Source of the DNA: Saprospiraceae bacterium
Lineage (GTDB): Bacteria; Bacteroidota; Bacteroidia; Chitinophagales; Saprospiraceae
Assembly (NCBI GenBank): GCA_020627705.1
Contig: JAHDGJ010000016.1
Location: forward strand, 3,796-67,795
DNA length: 64,000 nt
Direction of reading: 5' to 3'
Positions 48,258 to 56,841 of this stretch are shown piece by piece. The stretch's first letter is position 1; each line of letters starts with the position of its first letter. Both the position numbers and the translations under genes were made by a program. Below the pieces are notes generated by a model. The model saw only the letters and a list, made by a program, of their open reading frames with translations, searched no databases and was not told the DNA's origin.

Positions 48258-49445
48258 TCAATGTTTATCCAATCTTTTTAAAACAATTGCAGAAGCGCCA
48301 CCTCCTCCATTACATAAAGTAGCGCAGCCGATCTTCCCATCTTTGTTTTGAAGGGTATGAATTAGTGTGGTTACTATTCGCGCTCCAGAAGCCCCAAGTG
48401 GATGGCCTAAAGCGACGGCTCCTCCATTGACATTTACTTTATCTTCAGATACGTTGAGTTCTTTATTAAAAGCCAACGTTACCACTGCGAAGGCCTCGTT
48501 TACTTCATAGAAGTCTACATCTGACAGATCAAGCCCAGCTTTTTTTAAAGCGAGGGGCGCCGCTTTTGTTGGTGCAGTGGTGAACCATTCGGGTTCATGA
48601 GCTGCATCAGCAAAAGAAAGAATTTCGGCTAAAGGTTCTAATCCGAGCTCTTTTGTCTTGGCCTCACTCATTAAAACCAGTGCAGCTGCGCCGTCATTTA
48701 TAGTGCTTGCATTTGCTGCAGTAACCGTTCCTTCTTTGGTAAAAGCCGCACGAAGGGAAGGAATTTTTTCAAATTTCACTTTTTTATATTCCTCGTCTTC
48801 AGAAATGAGCAGGGGATCTCCTTTGCGTTGAGGAACTTGTACAGCTACGATTTCTGATTTAAACGCACCAGTTTCTGTAGCTTCTTTTGCTCTTGTATAA
48901 GATTGTATGGCATATCTATCTTGTTCTTCTCTCGAAATATCAAATTTCGTAGCCGTGGCATCAGCACATACACCCATGGCCATTTGACCATAAGCGTCAC
49001 GTAATCCATCCTTTTCTAATCCGTCAATGATTTCTCCTCCTCCAAATTTGTGTCCCCATCTTGCCTTAGGAATATAATAGGGGATATTACTCATGCTTTC
49101 CATTCCTCCAGTCATTACTACGTCATTGTCTCCCAACATAATCGATTGCGCCCCTAGCATTATTGATTTCATTCCACTAGAACAAACTTTATTGATGGTG
49201 GTACAAGGAACATTATTCGAAATACCTGCTTCAATGGCTGCCTGTCTGGCTGGGGCTTGACCCAAATTGGCTTGACAAACATTGCCAAAGTAAACTTCTT
49301 GAATTTCTTTTGCATCAATATTTTTTGCCTCTAGTGCACCTTTCATGGCAATAGCTCCCAATTTAGTTGCTGAGAGTGAAGACAAACTTCCGCCAAAACT
49401 TCCCATAGGTGTTCGGACTGCGGAGACTACATAAACTTTATTCAT
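48258..49445 (-). CDS. Acetyl-CoA C-acetyltransferase (thiolase)
   Basis: 395 residues from the second ATG (49445), giving MNKVYVVSAVRTPMGSFGG as in other thiolases. Catalytic Cys in INKVCSSGMKSI, His in GHPLGASGARI and the second Cys in CATLCNGGGGASA. It condenses two acetyl-CoA or cleaves acetoacetyl-CoA, in ketone-body, isoprenoid or fatty-acid routes. A monocistronic position prevents a finer assignment. Confidence 0.93.
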   Translation of the reverse strand: MNKVYVVSAVRTPMGSFGGSLSSLSATKLGAIAMKGALEAKNIDAKEIQEVYFGNVCQANLGQAPARQAAIEAGISNNVPCTTINKVCSSGMKSIMLGAQSIMLGDNDVVMTGGMESMSNIPYYIPKARWGHKFGGGEIIDGLEKDGLRDAYGQMAMGVCADATATKFDISREEQDRYAIQSYTRAKEATETGAFKSEIVAVQVPQRKGDPLLISEDEEYKKVKFEKIPSLRAAFTKEGTVTAANASTINDGAAALVLMSEAKTKELGLEPLAEILSFADAAHEPEWFTTAPTKAAPLALKKAGLDLSDVDFYEVNEAFAVVTLAFNKELNVSEDKVNVNGGAVALGHPLGASGARIVTTLIHTLQNKDGKIGCATLCNGGGGASAIVLKRLDKH

Positions 49446-49553
49446 GTTCTTAAATTGAACCACGAAAATATTAGGAATTTTAATACCCTGCGGTTACAGA
49501 ATTTATTTTCCTTCCATTCTTGGAATTATTAAAGTAAATGTTGTGTTTTATTA

Positions 49554-49561
49554 TATATTTG
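49554..49561 (+). promoter_or_regulatory. Candidate -7 box of the original tRNA-fMet promoter
   Basis: TATATTTG matches TAnnTTTG and lies 22 nt before the truncated tRNA 5' copy; the -33 TTG is not evident. It implies that the promoter now drives tRNA fragment, endonuclease gene and intact tRNA together. Confidence 0.4.
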
Positions 49562-49571
49562 CAGTCCCGAA

Positions 49572-49603
49572 AAAAGAAACATCGCGGGGTGGAGCAGTTG
49601 GTA
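49572..49603 (+). repeat. Truncated duplicate of the tRNA-fMet 5' end (left repeat)
   Basis: 32 bp identical to 49868-49899: 11 nt of leader plus the first 21 nt of tRNA-fMet (acceptor 5' strand, D-stem 5' strand and most of the D-loop). After it the sequence departs into a small hairpin (ATTCGCC AAA GGCGAAT) and the endonuclease gene. It cannot form a tRNA. Confidence 0.9.
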
Positions 49604-49639
49604 TTCGCCAAAGGCGAATCATAACCTAACCAAAGGCAA

Positions 49640-49951
<312 letters not shown>

Positions 49952-50030
49952 CTAAGACCCTTGTTAATCAATTGATTTTCAAGGGTTTGTTTTTTAAAGC
50001 GGTCGTTTTAGCGGTCAAAATCACATATTC

Positions 50031-51059
50031 TCAGAGGAGTTCCTTAAAATGCACAGCGTTTTTAGAATCAACACTTATTCGGCTTGTATCGCTGTTTTTT
50101 GAAAACACCACTACGCCATATTTATTTGAAAAAGGTCTGACATTACCAATTGGTAATTTATATTTCCTTTTGAGGTTATTGGGAATATCAATTGTTGAGG
50201 TGCGTGGGTTAGTTGTACAATATGAGTTTTCTGATAATGATAAAATTTCTCCGACTGTATTTGGTTCTGGTAGCGATTCGCCAGCTCCTCTCCAAGCTGT
50301 GGTCTTTAAGTATTTTGGTTCTTCTATAAAGGCTGACCATTTTTCTTTATCAAATCCAGTATTACTTCCATGGTGAGGTAGTTTAAAAAAATGGCACTTT
50401 AAATTATTCTGGATTAAATAGTCAAAAACATAAGCTGCGCCCATTCCATTCTCATCATGAAAAACCAAATCAGAACAATGCAGATAATTAAGATCATTAA
50501 AAGAAATTATCAGAGCAACGCTGTGGTGGTTAAAATCACTTGAGATATTATATTTTTTTGTTTGCTTCTTATTCTTGGAATTATTGGACTTTAATTCTTC
50601 ATCTATTTCTTCATAAATAATTTCATACTTCGAGAGAAAGTAATTAATAGATTTTTCGTTTGGATAAATTGCGGTTATTTTACAATTGTCAAAATCATAA
50701 ATCACTTTTCCTTCTTGAATGGATTCAATTTCGATTCCATTTCGTTTAATAAACCTATAAATTTTTCGCGATTGTTGGAAACCGGGTATTTCAATATTAG
50801 CGTGTTTTGAAAGAGCGACTATACCATTGAAAGGTGGGCTTGTTATTATTGAGGAAAAATAGAATTTCGCGTTTGAACATGACTCAAAAAGACTAATCAA
50901 GCCTCCAATATGATCTCTATGAAGATGTGAGACAATAACGAATACCACTTTAGAGTAACTTATGTCCTGTCTATCAAGATATTCTAATGCTTCTGACCGA
51001 GTATTTAGTGGATTGTTAAAAGTATCTATAATACCTATATCACCATTAACTAGATGCAA
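50031..51059 (-). CDS. Metallo-beta-lactamase-fold hydrolase
   Basis: 342 residues from the TTG at 51059, with metal ligands HLHRDHIGG and a C-terminal-half LPHHGSNTG, the layout of ComEC/Rec2-like and other secreted-substrate MBL proteins. Upstream, the same frame stays open and codes IKTVLLGGGNGQGECNVLHL, clearly the first beta-strands of the fold, back to the stop of the preceding gene. No ATG, GTG or TTG lies in this stretch. The true start is therefore probably upstream of 51059 with an unusual codon (ATT or ATA near 51110-51119), or a small sequence error is present. Last gene of a three-gene operon. Confidence 0.8.
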   Translation of the reverse strand: MHLVNGDIGIIDTFNNPLNTRSEALEYLDRQDISYSKVVFVIVSHLHRDHIGGLISLFESCSNAKFYFSSIITSPPFNGIVALSKHANIEIPGFQQSRKIYRFIKRNGIEIESIQEGKVIYDFDNCKITAIYPNEKSINYFLSKYEIIYEEIDEELKSNNSKNKKQTKKYNISSDFNHHSVALIISFNDLNYLHCSDLVFHDENGMGAAYVFDYLIQNNLKCHFFKLPHHGSNTGFDKEKWSAFIEEPKYLKTTAWRGAGESLPEPNTVGEILSLSENSYCTTNPRTSTIDIPNNLKRKYKLPIGNVRPFSNKYGVVVFSKNSDTSRISVDSKNAVHFKELL

Positions 51060-51115
51060 AACATTACATTCTCCTTGACCGTTTCCACCTCCAAGTAATA
51101 CAGTTTTAATAAATA

Positions 51116-51514
51116 TTATTTTAGATTCTCTTGAATTGAGTACTCTTTAAAAAGAGTTTTGAAAGTTGTTTTGATGTCTGTGATTCTATTTCCAATCCTC
51201 CTTTTTGGCAAAAATTTTACTTCTTCTTTCCCGTTTCTAAGATTTAAGACCTTTAGAAAATAAAATTCACTTTCAGGTTCCAACATTTTGACAATATCTG
51301 AATCAATCATATTAATTGGAAATGTTAATTCAGAATGTAAGTTTTCCAATCGGTCAAATATCTTAGCGTATAAGGTTTCTTGAGTAATTTTTTCAACAAC
51401 ACCTGTCCATGAATAAATTGGCTTATGGCGCTGGTTTTTAAACAAATCTTCATTCGGATGAGGGTCTGAAACTATATCTTTTTCATGCTCAACCAAACAC
51501 TCTTCCAAGGTCAT
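51116..51514 (-). CDS. Hypothetical protein, middle gene of the MBL operon
   Basis: 132 residues, soluble, acidic N terminus (LEECLVEHEKDIVSDPHPNE), then a beta-rich domain (YSWTGVVEKITQETLYAKIF) and a basic C terminus (FLPKRRIGNRITDIK). It starts within the stop of the 222-residue gene (4-nt overlap) and leads directly into the MBL gene. Family unknown to me. Confidence 0.6.
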   Translation of the reverse strand: MTLEECLVEHEKDIVSDPHPNEDLFKNQRHKPIYSWTGVVEKITQETLYAKIFDRLENLHSELTFPINMIDSDIVKMLEPESEFYFLKVLNLRNGKEEVKFLPKRRIGNRITDIKTTFKTLFKEYSIQENLK

Positions 51515-52179
51515 AATTGAATGTGTTTTTCTATGAAAAAATTAAAAACTTTGGTTGCTTTTTCAACGATTCTGAGAAAGTCTTCATCAAAATAATTTAA
51601 ATCTTTAATAGTATCCTTAAATGCTATGTTGTTTTTCAAAAAAATATGTATATCCTTTTCTCCGTTTTTTAAGCCGCAAGGGGTAATTAATACTCTTTCT
51701 TCAAAGTTAAAATCCTTTTGTTCAGTTTTACCCTCAATTTGAAATGCTGTTGATTGAATATTGTTCAATATACCTTTGTAATTATCTATTTCAATAAGAC
51801 TTTTCATAGTTTGCTTTACCTTTCCAGCGTTCTTTAAACGGAAGTGTAAATTAAGCCTTAAATCAAAATCATTACGTATTCTGGAGCTGATGGAAGAAGC
51901 AATTGACCTAGTAATATCAAAGTGATAGGCAAGTATTTCTGAAGATCTTGTTTGTATGGTAAAACTTTTTGGAGTTATTTCGAAGTTCAAAAATTCACTT
52001 GAATATGACATGTAGTCCTGACTGCTCGAAATTTTACTTAGATTTTTGGATTCTGCTTTAGTGATAATTTCCTCTCTATACAGCCAAGCCGTATTAAATT
52101 CCTGAGGATCGAAACTATACTTTGGGAAAAGTGTGAATTTCACTTGTTCTTCAAATGGAGTCATTTTTAAATCAAGCAT
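51511..52179 (-). CDS. Hypothetical protein, first gene of the MBL operon
   Basis: 222 residues, no signal or membrane segment. The N-terminal half resembles beta-rich 'TIGR04255-like' phage or plasmid proteins only in general layout (FEITPKSFTIQTRSSEILAY), with a helical C terminus. Not recognised. The overlap with the next gene indicates that the three proteins are made together. Confidence 0.6.
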   Translation of the reverse strand: MLDLKMTPFEEQVKFTLFPKYSFDPQEFNTAWLYREEIITKAESKNLSKISSSQDYMSYSSEFLNFEITPKSFTIQTRSSEILAYHFDITRSIASSISSRIRNDFDLRLNLHFRLKNAGKVKQTMKSLIEIDNYKGILNNIQSTAFQIEGKTEQKDFNFEERVLITPCGLKNGEKDIHIFLKNNIAFKDTIKDLNYFDEDFLRIVEKATKVFNFFIEKHIQL

Positions 52180-52222
52180 ATTTCTATAGTGTCAAATACC
52201 ATTCCATGAAATCGAAATAATC

Positions 52223-52250
52223 AAAAAGCCCCCACCAAAGACAAAGGCTA
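52223..52250 (-). terminator. Possible terminator after the small lipoprotein gene
   Basis: On the minus strand AGCC pairs with GGCT across a G-T-rich stem followed by TTTTTG. The stem is weak. Confidence 0.35.
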
Positions 52251-52325
52251 AATAATTTAAAGTCGATTGATTACACTTTCATAATTCTAGTTCTTCTTTA
52301 GTACTAGCTTGACAATGAATCACTT

Positions 52326-52718
52326 TTATTTTTTCGTATTATAAAAAACGACTTCTAGCTTTAAAGAGTTTTCTTTCGAGCTTTTTTCATTACCATTAAT
52401 TATCTCAAATCCAAATTCGCCTCCATACCAATCCCCATTGTAAAGTACTTCGCCTTTCGTTAGTTGAGAAATTACAAATTTATGCTTAGGCATTTTTTCT
52501 CCACCCGCGTACATTTGTAGCATGCCATCAAAACAATCAATATCTATTACTTTGATTTTTCCTTTGTATGTATACTTGCTACTCGATCTTATTTTTTGAA
52601 AATCATTATTACATTTTAAGCTTAAAACGTTCTTTTCGTTATTGAAAAAACAACTTGAAAATGAAATTAGTACGATAGAAAGTAAAATAGTTTTCAGTGT
52701 GTTAGTTAGGACATTCAC
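52326..52718 (-). CDS. Small lipoprotein, partner of the large lipoprotein
   Basis: 130 residues with lipoprotein signal (ILLSIVLISFSSC). A beta-rich body (YKGKIKVIDIDCFDGMLQMY, GEVLYNGDWYGGEFGFEI). Its first 17 nt overlap the end of the 571-residue lipoprotein gene. If the large protein is a toxin, this would be the natural immunity candidate; that is inference only. Confidence 0.6.
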   Translation of the reverse strand: MNVLTNTLKTILLSIVLISFSSCFFNNEKNVLSLKCNNDFQKIRSSSKYTYKGKIKVIDIDCFDGMLQMYAGGEKMPKHKFVISQLTKGEVLYNGDWYGGEFGFEIINGNEKSSKENSLKLEVVFYNTKK

Positions 52719-54417
52719 AATCTCCAGAGCTTATTATTAAAGAAAAAGGGTTATTAGGACTACTTAATACTGACATCTCTCCGTTTTCTAGTTTTTGACA
52801 CACTTCAGCAGCAATTTGCTCAGGCGTACATGGTTCTGAACAATTTGAACCTATCCCTATCCCCACAGCGTTATTTCTCAAATCCATTCGAGAGGCTTCC
52901 GTATCTTCACCACATTCATGTGCATCCGCAAACATTAAAGTAACTACGGCGCCATATTCTTTAGCGTTTATAGCTTGATAATAACCATGTCTAAAGGCAT
53001 CTTTACAGTCATTTACGCCCGTACCTACCGATCCCCATACTTGATCGGTCATTTCAAAAGCATCATAGGAATTTGCATAAATACCAAATCCTGAAGGACC
53101 AAAGTTAGGATTCATCATTAAAGCTAATTCGCAAGGATTCGCAGCTATGTTTAGACACTCTAATTTTTCAACAACTTGTTCTTCCGTGCCAAATAGCTCA
53201 AGAAAAACATCTTCAACGGTTACTGGTTCCGATGAGTTTGAATTTTTCATGCATGCCGCACCTATGGCATCACCGAGTAAATCTAAATCATTTTCACTTT
53301 CATCACAAGGGTCAATTTCGAACTCTTCAGCATTGTAAGTTAAATTAGCAACATATTCCATTAAGTCAGGGTTTTCCCCTACACATTCCAAAATAATATC
53401 AGTATCAATGCCAAGTTCAAATGCCAGTGCCTCAGCAGCAGCATTGCCAGAATTGCCTCCAGGTTTACCCCCACCTTGTCCAGAGCCTTCCGAACCTCCA
53501 CCTTGGTTTCCATTGAAAAACTGATTCCACATATCCCAGAACCATTGCCCGGGACCACCAGTATCTCCATCTACAAATGGGTCGTCTCCATCATTAGATC
53601 CATCATTGCTTCCGTCATTTTCACAAGGGAAATAAACGTAAAATATTTCATCATTTCTAACTTGAGCAATTGATTGATTAAACTCAGAAAGCATTTTGCC
53701 ATCGTCGTCGCCGTCCTCTATTGGTGGCAACGTTGAACCGCCTCCGCCATCTCCAGAGCATGATCTTAAAACATTGTAACTTGGAGTTCTAGTATTAGCT
53801 AGTGTTAATTCATGCCAATTTCGATATAAATGTTTACCTGAAAAGAACATTATATTATCGAAAATGTAATGTTCCATACCAACCTGAGTGCTGAAGTAGA
53901 ACAAACTATTAAAGGATGGGTCAGTAATTCCTTGGGCTACCTCCCAAAGAGAAGCCTTTTCGGTAATAATAATTCTATAATCGCTTTCCTCAAATAAAAC
54001 ATACATCAAGGAAGTTAAAGATGGCAGATTAGGTTTTGTGAATGGAATAATTAAAATCTTTTCAAACTCATTATTTTCCTCATCGGTTGATTCAACAGTA
54101 TAGCAAGCATCCCAAATTGGGTAACCATAACGATCAATAAAACCTCCTAAAGATTCCGAGGATAAATTTTTGAAAAACTTACTATTCACAAAGTTAATAT
54201 GTGCCTGATCTTCACGACCTCTGATATTTTCTAATTTGATAAATGAATTGTTTTCAATAATAAATGTTGAACTATAGAATGGATGAGAATCTTGAAAACT
54301 CATATCTATATCTACATCGAAATAATTTTCTTGAGGTATCTCTTCAAATTCGTCACTACACGAATATGTAAAAAGAGTCAATATTAAAAAGAGTGAAAAT
54401 CCGATTTTGAAATTCAT
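52702..54417 (-). CDS. Large lipoprotein with low-complexity linker and C-terminal DUF6973-like domain
   Basis: 571 residues with lipobox LFTYSC. An N-terminal domain of about 220 residues is followed by an Asp/Asn/Gly-rich linker (DGSNDGSNDGDD, then GGGSEGSGQGGGKPGG) and a C-terminal domain containing DAFRHGYYQAINAKEYG, FADAHECGEDTEASRMDLRNN and AVGIGIG. The DAFRH...DAHE...MDLxNN pattern is one I associate with DUF6973, found at the C termini of polymorphic-toxin-like proteins. The chemistry is unknown. The conserved His, Asp and Glu could form an active site. Confidence 0.65.
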   Translation of the reverse strand: MNFKIGFSLFLILTLFTYSCSDEFEEIPQENYFDVDIDMSFQDSHPFYSSTFIIENNSFIKLENIRGREDQAHINFVNSKFFKNLSSESLGGFIDRYGYPIWDACYTVESTDEENNEFEKILIIPFTKPNLPSLTSLMYVLFEESDYRIIITEKASLWEVAQGITDPSFNSLFYFSTQVGMEHYIFDNIMFFSGKHLYRNWHELTLANTRTPSYNVLRSCSGDGGGGSTLPPIEDGDDDGKMLSEFNQSIAQVRNDEIFYVYFPCENDGSNDGSNDGDDPFVDGDTGGPGQWFWDMWNQFFNGNQGGGSEGSGQGGGKPGGNSGNAAAEALAFELGIDTDIILECVGENPDLMEYVANLTYNAEEFEIDPCDESENDLDLLGDAIGAACMKNSNSSEPVTVEDVFLELFGTEEQVVEKLECLNIAANPCELALMMNPNFGPSGFGIYANSYDAFEMTDQVWGSVGTGVNDCKDAFRHGYYQAINAKEYGAVVTLMFADAHECGEDTEASRMDLRNNAVGIGIGSNCSEPCTPEQIAAEVCQKLENGEMSVLSSPNNPFSLIISSGDCECPN

Positions 54418-54797
54418 TTAATCAGTTTTTAGAATTAGAAAATAAGGTGTTTGATGAGCTAAGGAATCTCATCATTTCGGGGTGTTAGTGTACCAATTAT
54501 AATGAATGATATTTCACATTACCAAGCTCAAAAACAAAGAGTTTTTCTTAGATATTTAAAGCTTTAAGCAATCAATGAATTACAAATAATTGGTTTCGAT
54601 AATGCAACGAAAGGAAGAGACAAGATCATCAATATCACAAGTGAATACTTTTACAATTGCAGATGTAATCATTAAATGAAAAAAAAGATGCACAACGGTA
54701 AACAATCATAAAAAAAGTATCTCCCTATTTATTAGGATTTAGACCATTCCATAATTCTAGGTTGAGTCGAAATAGTATTTTAGTAGAAAACAATATC
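54418..54797. other. Intergenic region between divergent lipoprotein genes
   Basis: AT-rich, no ORF. A 7-bp inverted repeat TGATGAG/CTCATCA (54452-54458, 54468-54474) lies in the leader of the large lipoprotein gene. No consensus promoter could be fixed for either side. Confidence 0.4.
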
Positions 54798-55430
54798 ATG
54801 AAACAATTACTATTATTAAGCGTTTGTTTCGCTCTTTTTGGTTGCGAACAAAAGGCAGAAAATACTCATGCTAAAAAACACGCTAAATCAATTGCTGCGT
54901 ACCCTGTATTTTATTCAGACTGCGGAGGTAATTCAAATTGTGAAGGTTATGATAATGGCACCTTTGAACCGATAAGGTTCAATATAGTTTGCAATAATTC
55001 GCATTCTTTTACTGTAAGTGCGGTTGGAACATTGCCAAATTGTTCTTATGTATCGGATTATCCAAATATCTTATTTCTCAAAGACTTGTTGAAAGCTATG
55101 CCTGATACTGGATTAGATTTTGTTGATGGTACTTCTAAAATAACATACACGAACCCAGGTCAAGGTTCGATAGAGCTTTCGGAAACAACACGATCAGGTG
55201 AAGGAAACCCTCTAATTGACTTAACGTTTCAAGCTCCTAATATGAAATTTAACGGTTTAGGTAATCTGTCTGGATCAGTTACATTGGAAATAGTTAAAAC
55301 TGAATATTCATTATGCGACATTTTAGAGCCTGGACAAACTGGACAAGTATATTATGGTTTGCCTAATTCTTTAAATACTTGTGTAGGGAGTTATTACGTA
55401 AACGATCCTTGCCCCTGCAATTGTGATTAA
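54798..55430 (+). CDS. Exported lipoprotein, Cys-containing
   Basis: 210 residues from the inner ATG, which gives the lipoprotein signal LLLLSVCFALFGC. A beta-rich body with several Cys and an acidic, Cys-rich end (NDPCPCNCD). Not recognised. The only plus-strand gene among minus-strand neighbours in this part of the island. Confidence 0.6.
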   Translation: MKQLLLLSVCFALFGCEQKAENTHAKKHAKSIAAYPVFYSDCGGNSNCEGYDNGTFEPIRFNIVCNNSHSFTVSAVGTLPNCSYVSDYPNILFLKDLLKAMPDTGLDFVDGTSKITYTNPGQGSIELSETTRSGEGNPLIDLTFQAPNMKFNGLGNLSGSVTLEIVKTEYSLCDILEPGQTGQVYYGLPNSLNTCVGSYYVNDPCPCNCD

Positions 55431-55503
55431 ATCATAGAATGGTTACAATTTTAATACGAAAGGTATTAAAGTATAGATTCACTTTTTAAAGTGATGTTTT
55501 TTG

Positions 55504-55540
55504 AAAGAGAGACCCCGTTAAAAGGGTCTCTTCTTTTTTA
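55504..55540 (+). terminator. Intrinsic terminator of the lipoprotein gene
   Basis: 8-bp stem AGAGACCC (55508-55515) with GGGTCTCT (55524-55531), followed by TCTTTTTT. Confidence 0.75.
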
Positions 55541-55724
55541 GGTTGATTGGTTTAGTTATGAGACCTTTTTCAATCCCTTCCTTTTTCAATGCAGCTGCTT
55601 TTTCGTATTCCTGATTTGCTAAAAATTGGGACATGAGCTTATCGTACTGCTTTTGAGCAGAGTAAAACTCTAGGTTTTCGCTTTCATCAAAGGATATTTT
55701 GCGTTCGTTCTTGAGGAATCCCAT
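55518..55724 (-). CDS. Small protein with UVR-like helical hairpin
   Basis: 68 residues, charged, helical. KQYDKLMSQFLANQEYEKAAALKKE has the spacing of a UVR-type helical hairpin. The start codon overlaps the stop of the exported 125-residue protein by one base. The C terminus lies in the shared terminator. Confidence 0.55.
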   Translation of the reverse strand: MGFLKNERKISFDESENLEFYSAQKQYDKLMSQFLANQEYEKAAALKKEGIEKGLITKPINLKKKRPF

Positions 55725-56101
55725 TAGTTGAAAAATCCAATTTTCTCAAAAGTATAATGATAAACATGCTTTTTACCGCCAAAAGCATCTGTTGTTAAAG
55801 GGTAGGCATCTATGAGTTTCCAGCCATTATTGGCCATGAAGTTGATCGCATCAAAAACACTATTAAATTTTATTGCCTTACCATCCTTATTCTTTACTGA
55901 GCTATTTGTTTTCCCAAACTTCTTTTCGTGTTGACCGTAATCAATGTTTATTTTAACCTTGTTCGAAAACATGTTTCCAGATGCCACCACTTGGCAATAT
56001 GCAAGGTTTTCTATTTCGTTAATGTTTACGTCTTCAACAATGACCTGCGAATATGTCATGTTTCCAATAAAAAATAAAATTAAAGCTAATGTGGTTCTCA
56101 T
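55724..56101 (-). CDS. Small exported protein
   Basis: 125 residues with signal peptide (LALILFFIGNMTYSQ). The C-terminal half (FDAINFMANNGWKLIDAYPL, HVYHYTFEK) follows the DUF4177-like pattern of short 'GW.L' domains seen in phage and plasmid cargo. The iteron-like array lies directly upstream, so expression could be controlled from there. Confidence 0.6.
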   Translation of the reverse strand: MRTTLALILFFIGNMTYSQVIVEDVNINEIENLAYCQVVASGNMFSNKVKINIDYGQHEKKFGKTNSSVKNKDGKAIKFNSVFDAINFMANNGWKLIDAYPLTTDAFGGKKHVYHYTFEKIGFFN

Positions 56102-56169
56102 TCTAAGTAGTATTTAAGGTTTAGTGAATAACTGAAATTACGTAATTGATCTTTATTCGTGGCTCTTTT

Positions 56170-56355
56170 TTATAGGGTGGGAAAACACTTCAATCTATCA
56201 CTTTTTCTATTTCGCTTATGACCCCCAAAAAACCTTGCTTTATGATTATAGAAAAACCTTCCTTTGTGATTAGGGAAAAATCTTCATCTACTATTTCTCG
56301 TACATGCGTAGTGATGTAGGAAAAACCTTTTTTATAGTGTAAGAAAACACTTCAA
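56170..56355. repeat. Iteron-like array of six degenerate 23-24 bp repeats
   Basis: Units at about 56170-56193, 56215-56237, 56240-56262, 56264-56286, 56309-56331 and 56332-56355. The inner ones share TTATGATTAGGGAAAAACCTTC-like sequence (core GAAAAACCTT). The two outer ones share GAAAACACTTCAA and bracket the array. Steps are 23-25 bp, or 45 bp where one position is replaced by a TCTA-starting pyrimidine-rich stretch (56194-56214, 56287-56308). Consistent with a replication origin or a multi-site operator. Confidence 0.6.
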
Positions 56356-56404
56356 ACAAATAATATTTAAAGCCTTTTTATGTGATAGCCGCATATTATT
56401 CAAA

Positions 56405-56689
56405 TTAGGAAAGTCTACCTTTTAGATAGTCCATTATGTTCTTACCTGAATACTCGATCTTCCTTTCTCCGATTCTCGAAAACTCAATTAACCCTTGACC
56501 CCTAAGCTTTCTTAAGGTCACAACAGAAATACCCAGTTTTTGGGCCGCTTGTTCACTGTTATACTTTTCAGTACCTAGCATTTGTCGTATTTCTAGCAAA
56601 TTATCATTGATCTTTTCAAGCTTCGTGTTTTGTTCTTGAATGCTAAAATTTAGATCCGCAAGGGTTTTGTTTAGTAGTGCTGAATTCAT
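56405..56689 (-). CDS. Small DNA-binding protein, MerR/excisionase-type helix-turn-helix
   Basis: 94 residues: an N-terminal coiled-coil (LNFSIQEQNTKLEKINDNLL) and a winged-helix of the excisionase/DNA-binding class (NSEQAAQKLGISVVTLRKLR, GLIEFSRIGERKIEYSG). Such proteins control excision or replication in Bacteroidota mobile elements. It ends 50 nt from the iteron-like array, a natural target candidate. Confidence 0.75.
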   Translation of the reverse strand: MNSALLNKTLADLNFSIQEQNTKLEKINDNLLEIRQMLGTEKYNSEQAAQKLGISVVTLRKLRGQGLIEFSRIGERKIEYSGKNIMDYLKGRLS

Positions 56690-56762
56690 TTATAATAGTT
56701 GTGATTTGGTAGAAATTATTTCTAGTCGGTTCGATCCGCATTTTCGGGTACAACCTTAGATT

Positions 56763-56793
56763 AAAGCCCCCACCACAAAAGGGCAGAGGCTTT
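56763..56793 (-). terminator. Terminator downstream of the 56842-57414 gene
   Basis: Minus strand stem AAAGCC with GGCTTT, extended inward by six pairs including three G-T. Confidence 0.6.
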
Positions 56794-56841
56794 GGAAAAC
56801 TACTGTTATTCAATAGAATACTTTTTAAATACTTGAGGTAA

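Noticed and set aside
49583-49603. Second tRNA gene
   Set aside because: Only the first 21 nt of tRNA-fMet are present; the D-stem cannot close and no anticodon or T-arm follows.
55518-55724. UvrB/UvrC-related repair function for the 68-residue protein
   Set aside because: Only a generic UVR-like helical hairpin is visible; too short for any such assignment.
56170-56355. CRISPR array
   Set aside because: Repeats are degenerate, only about 10 conserved bases, with no unique spacers of constant 30-35 bp and no cas gene.
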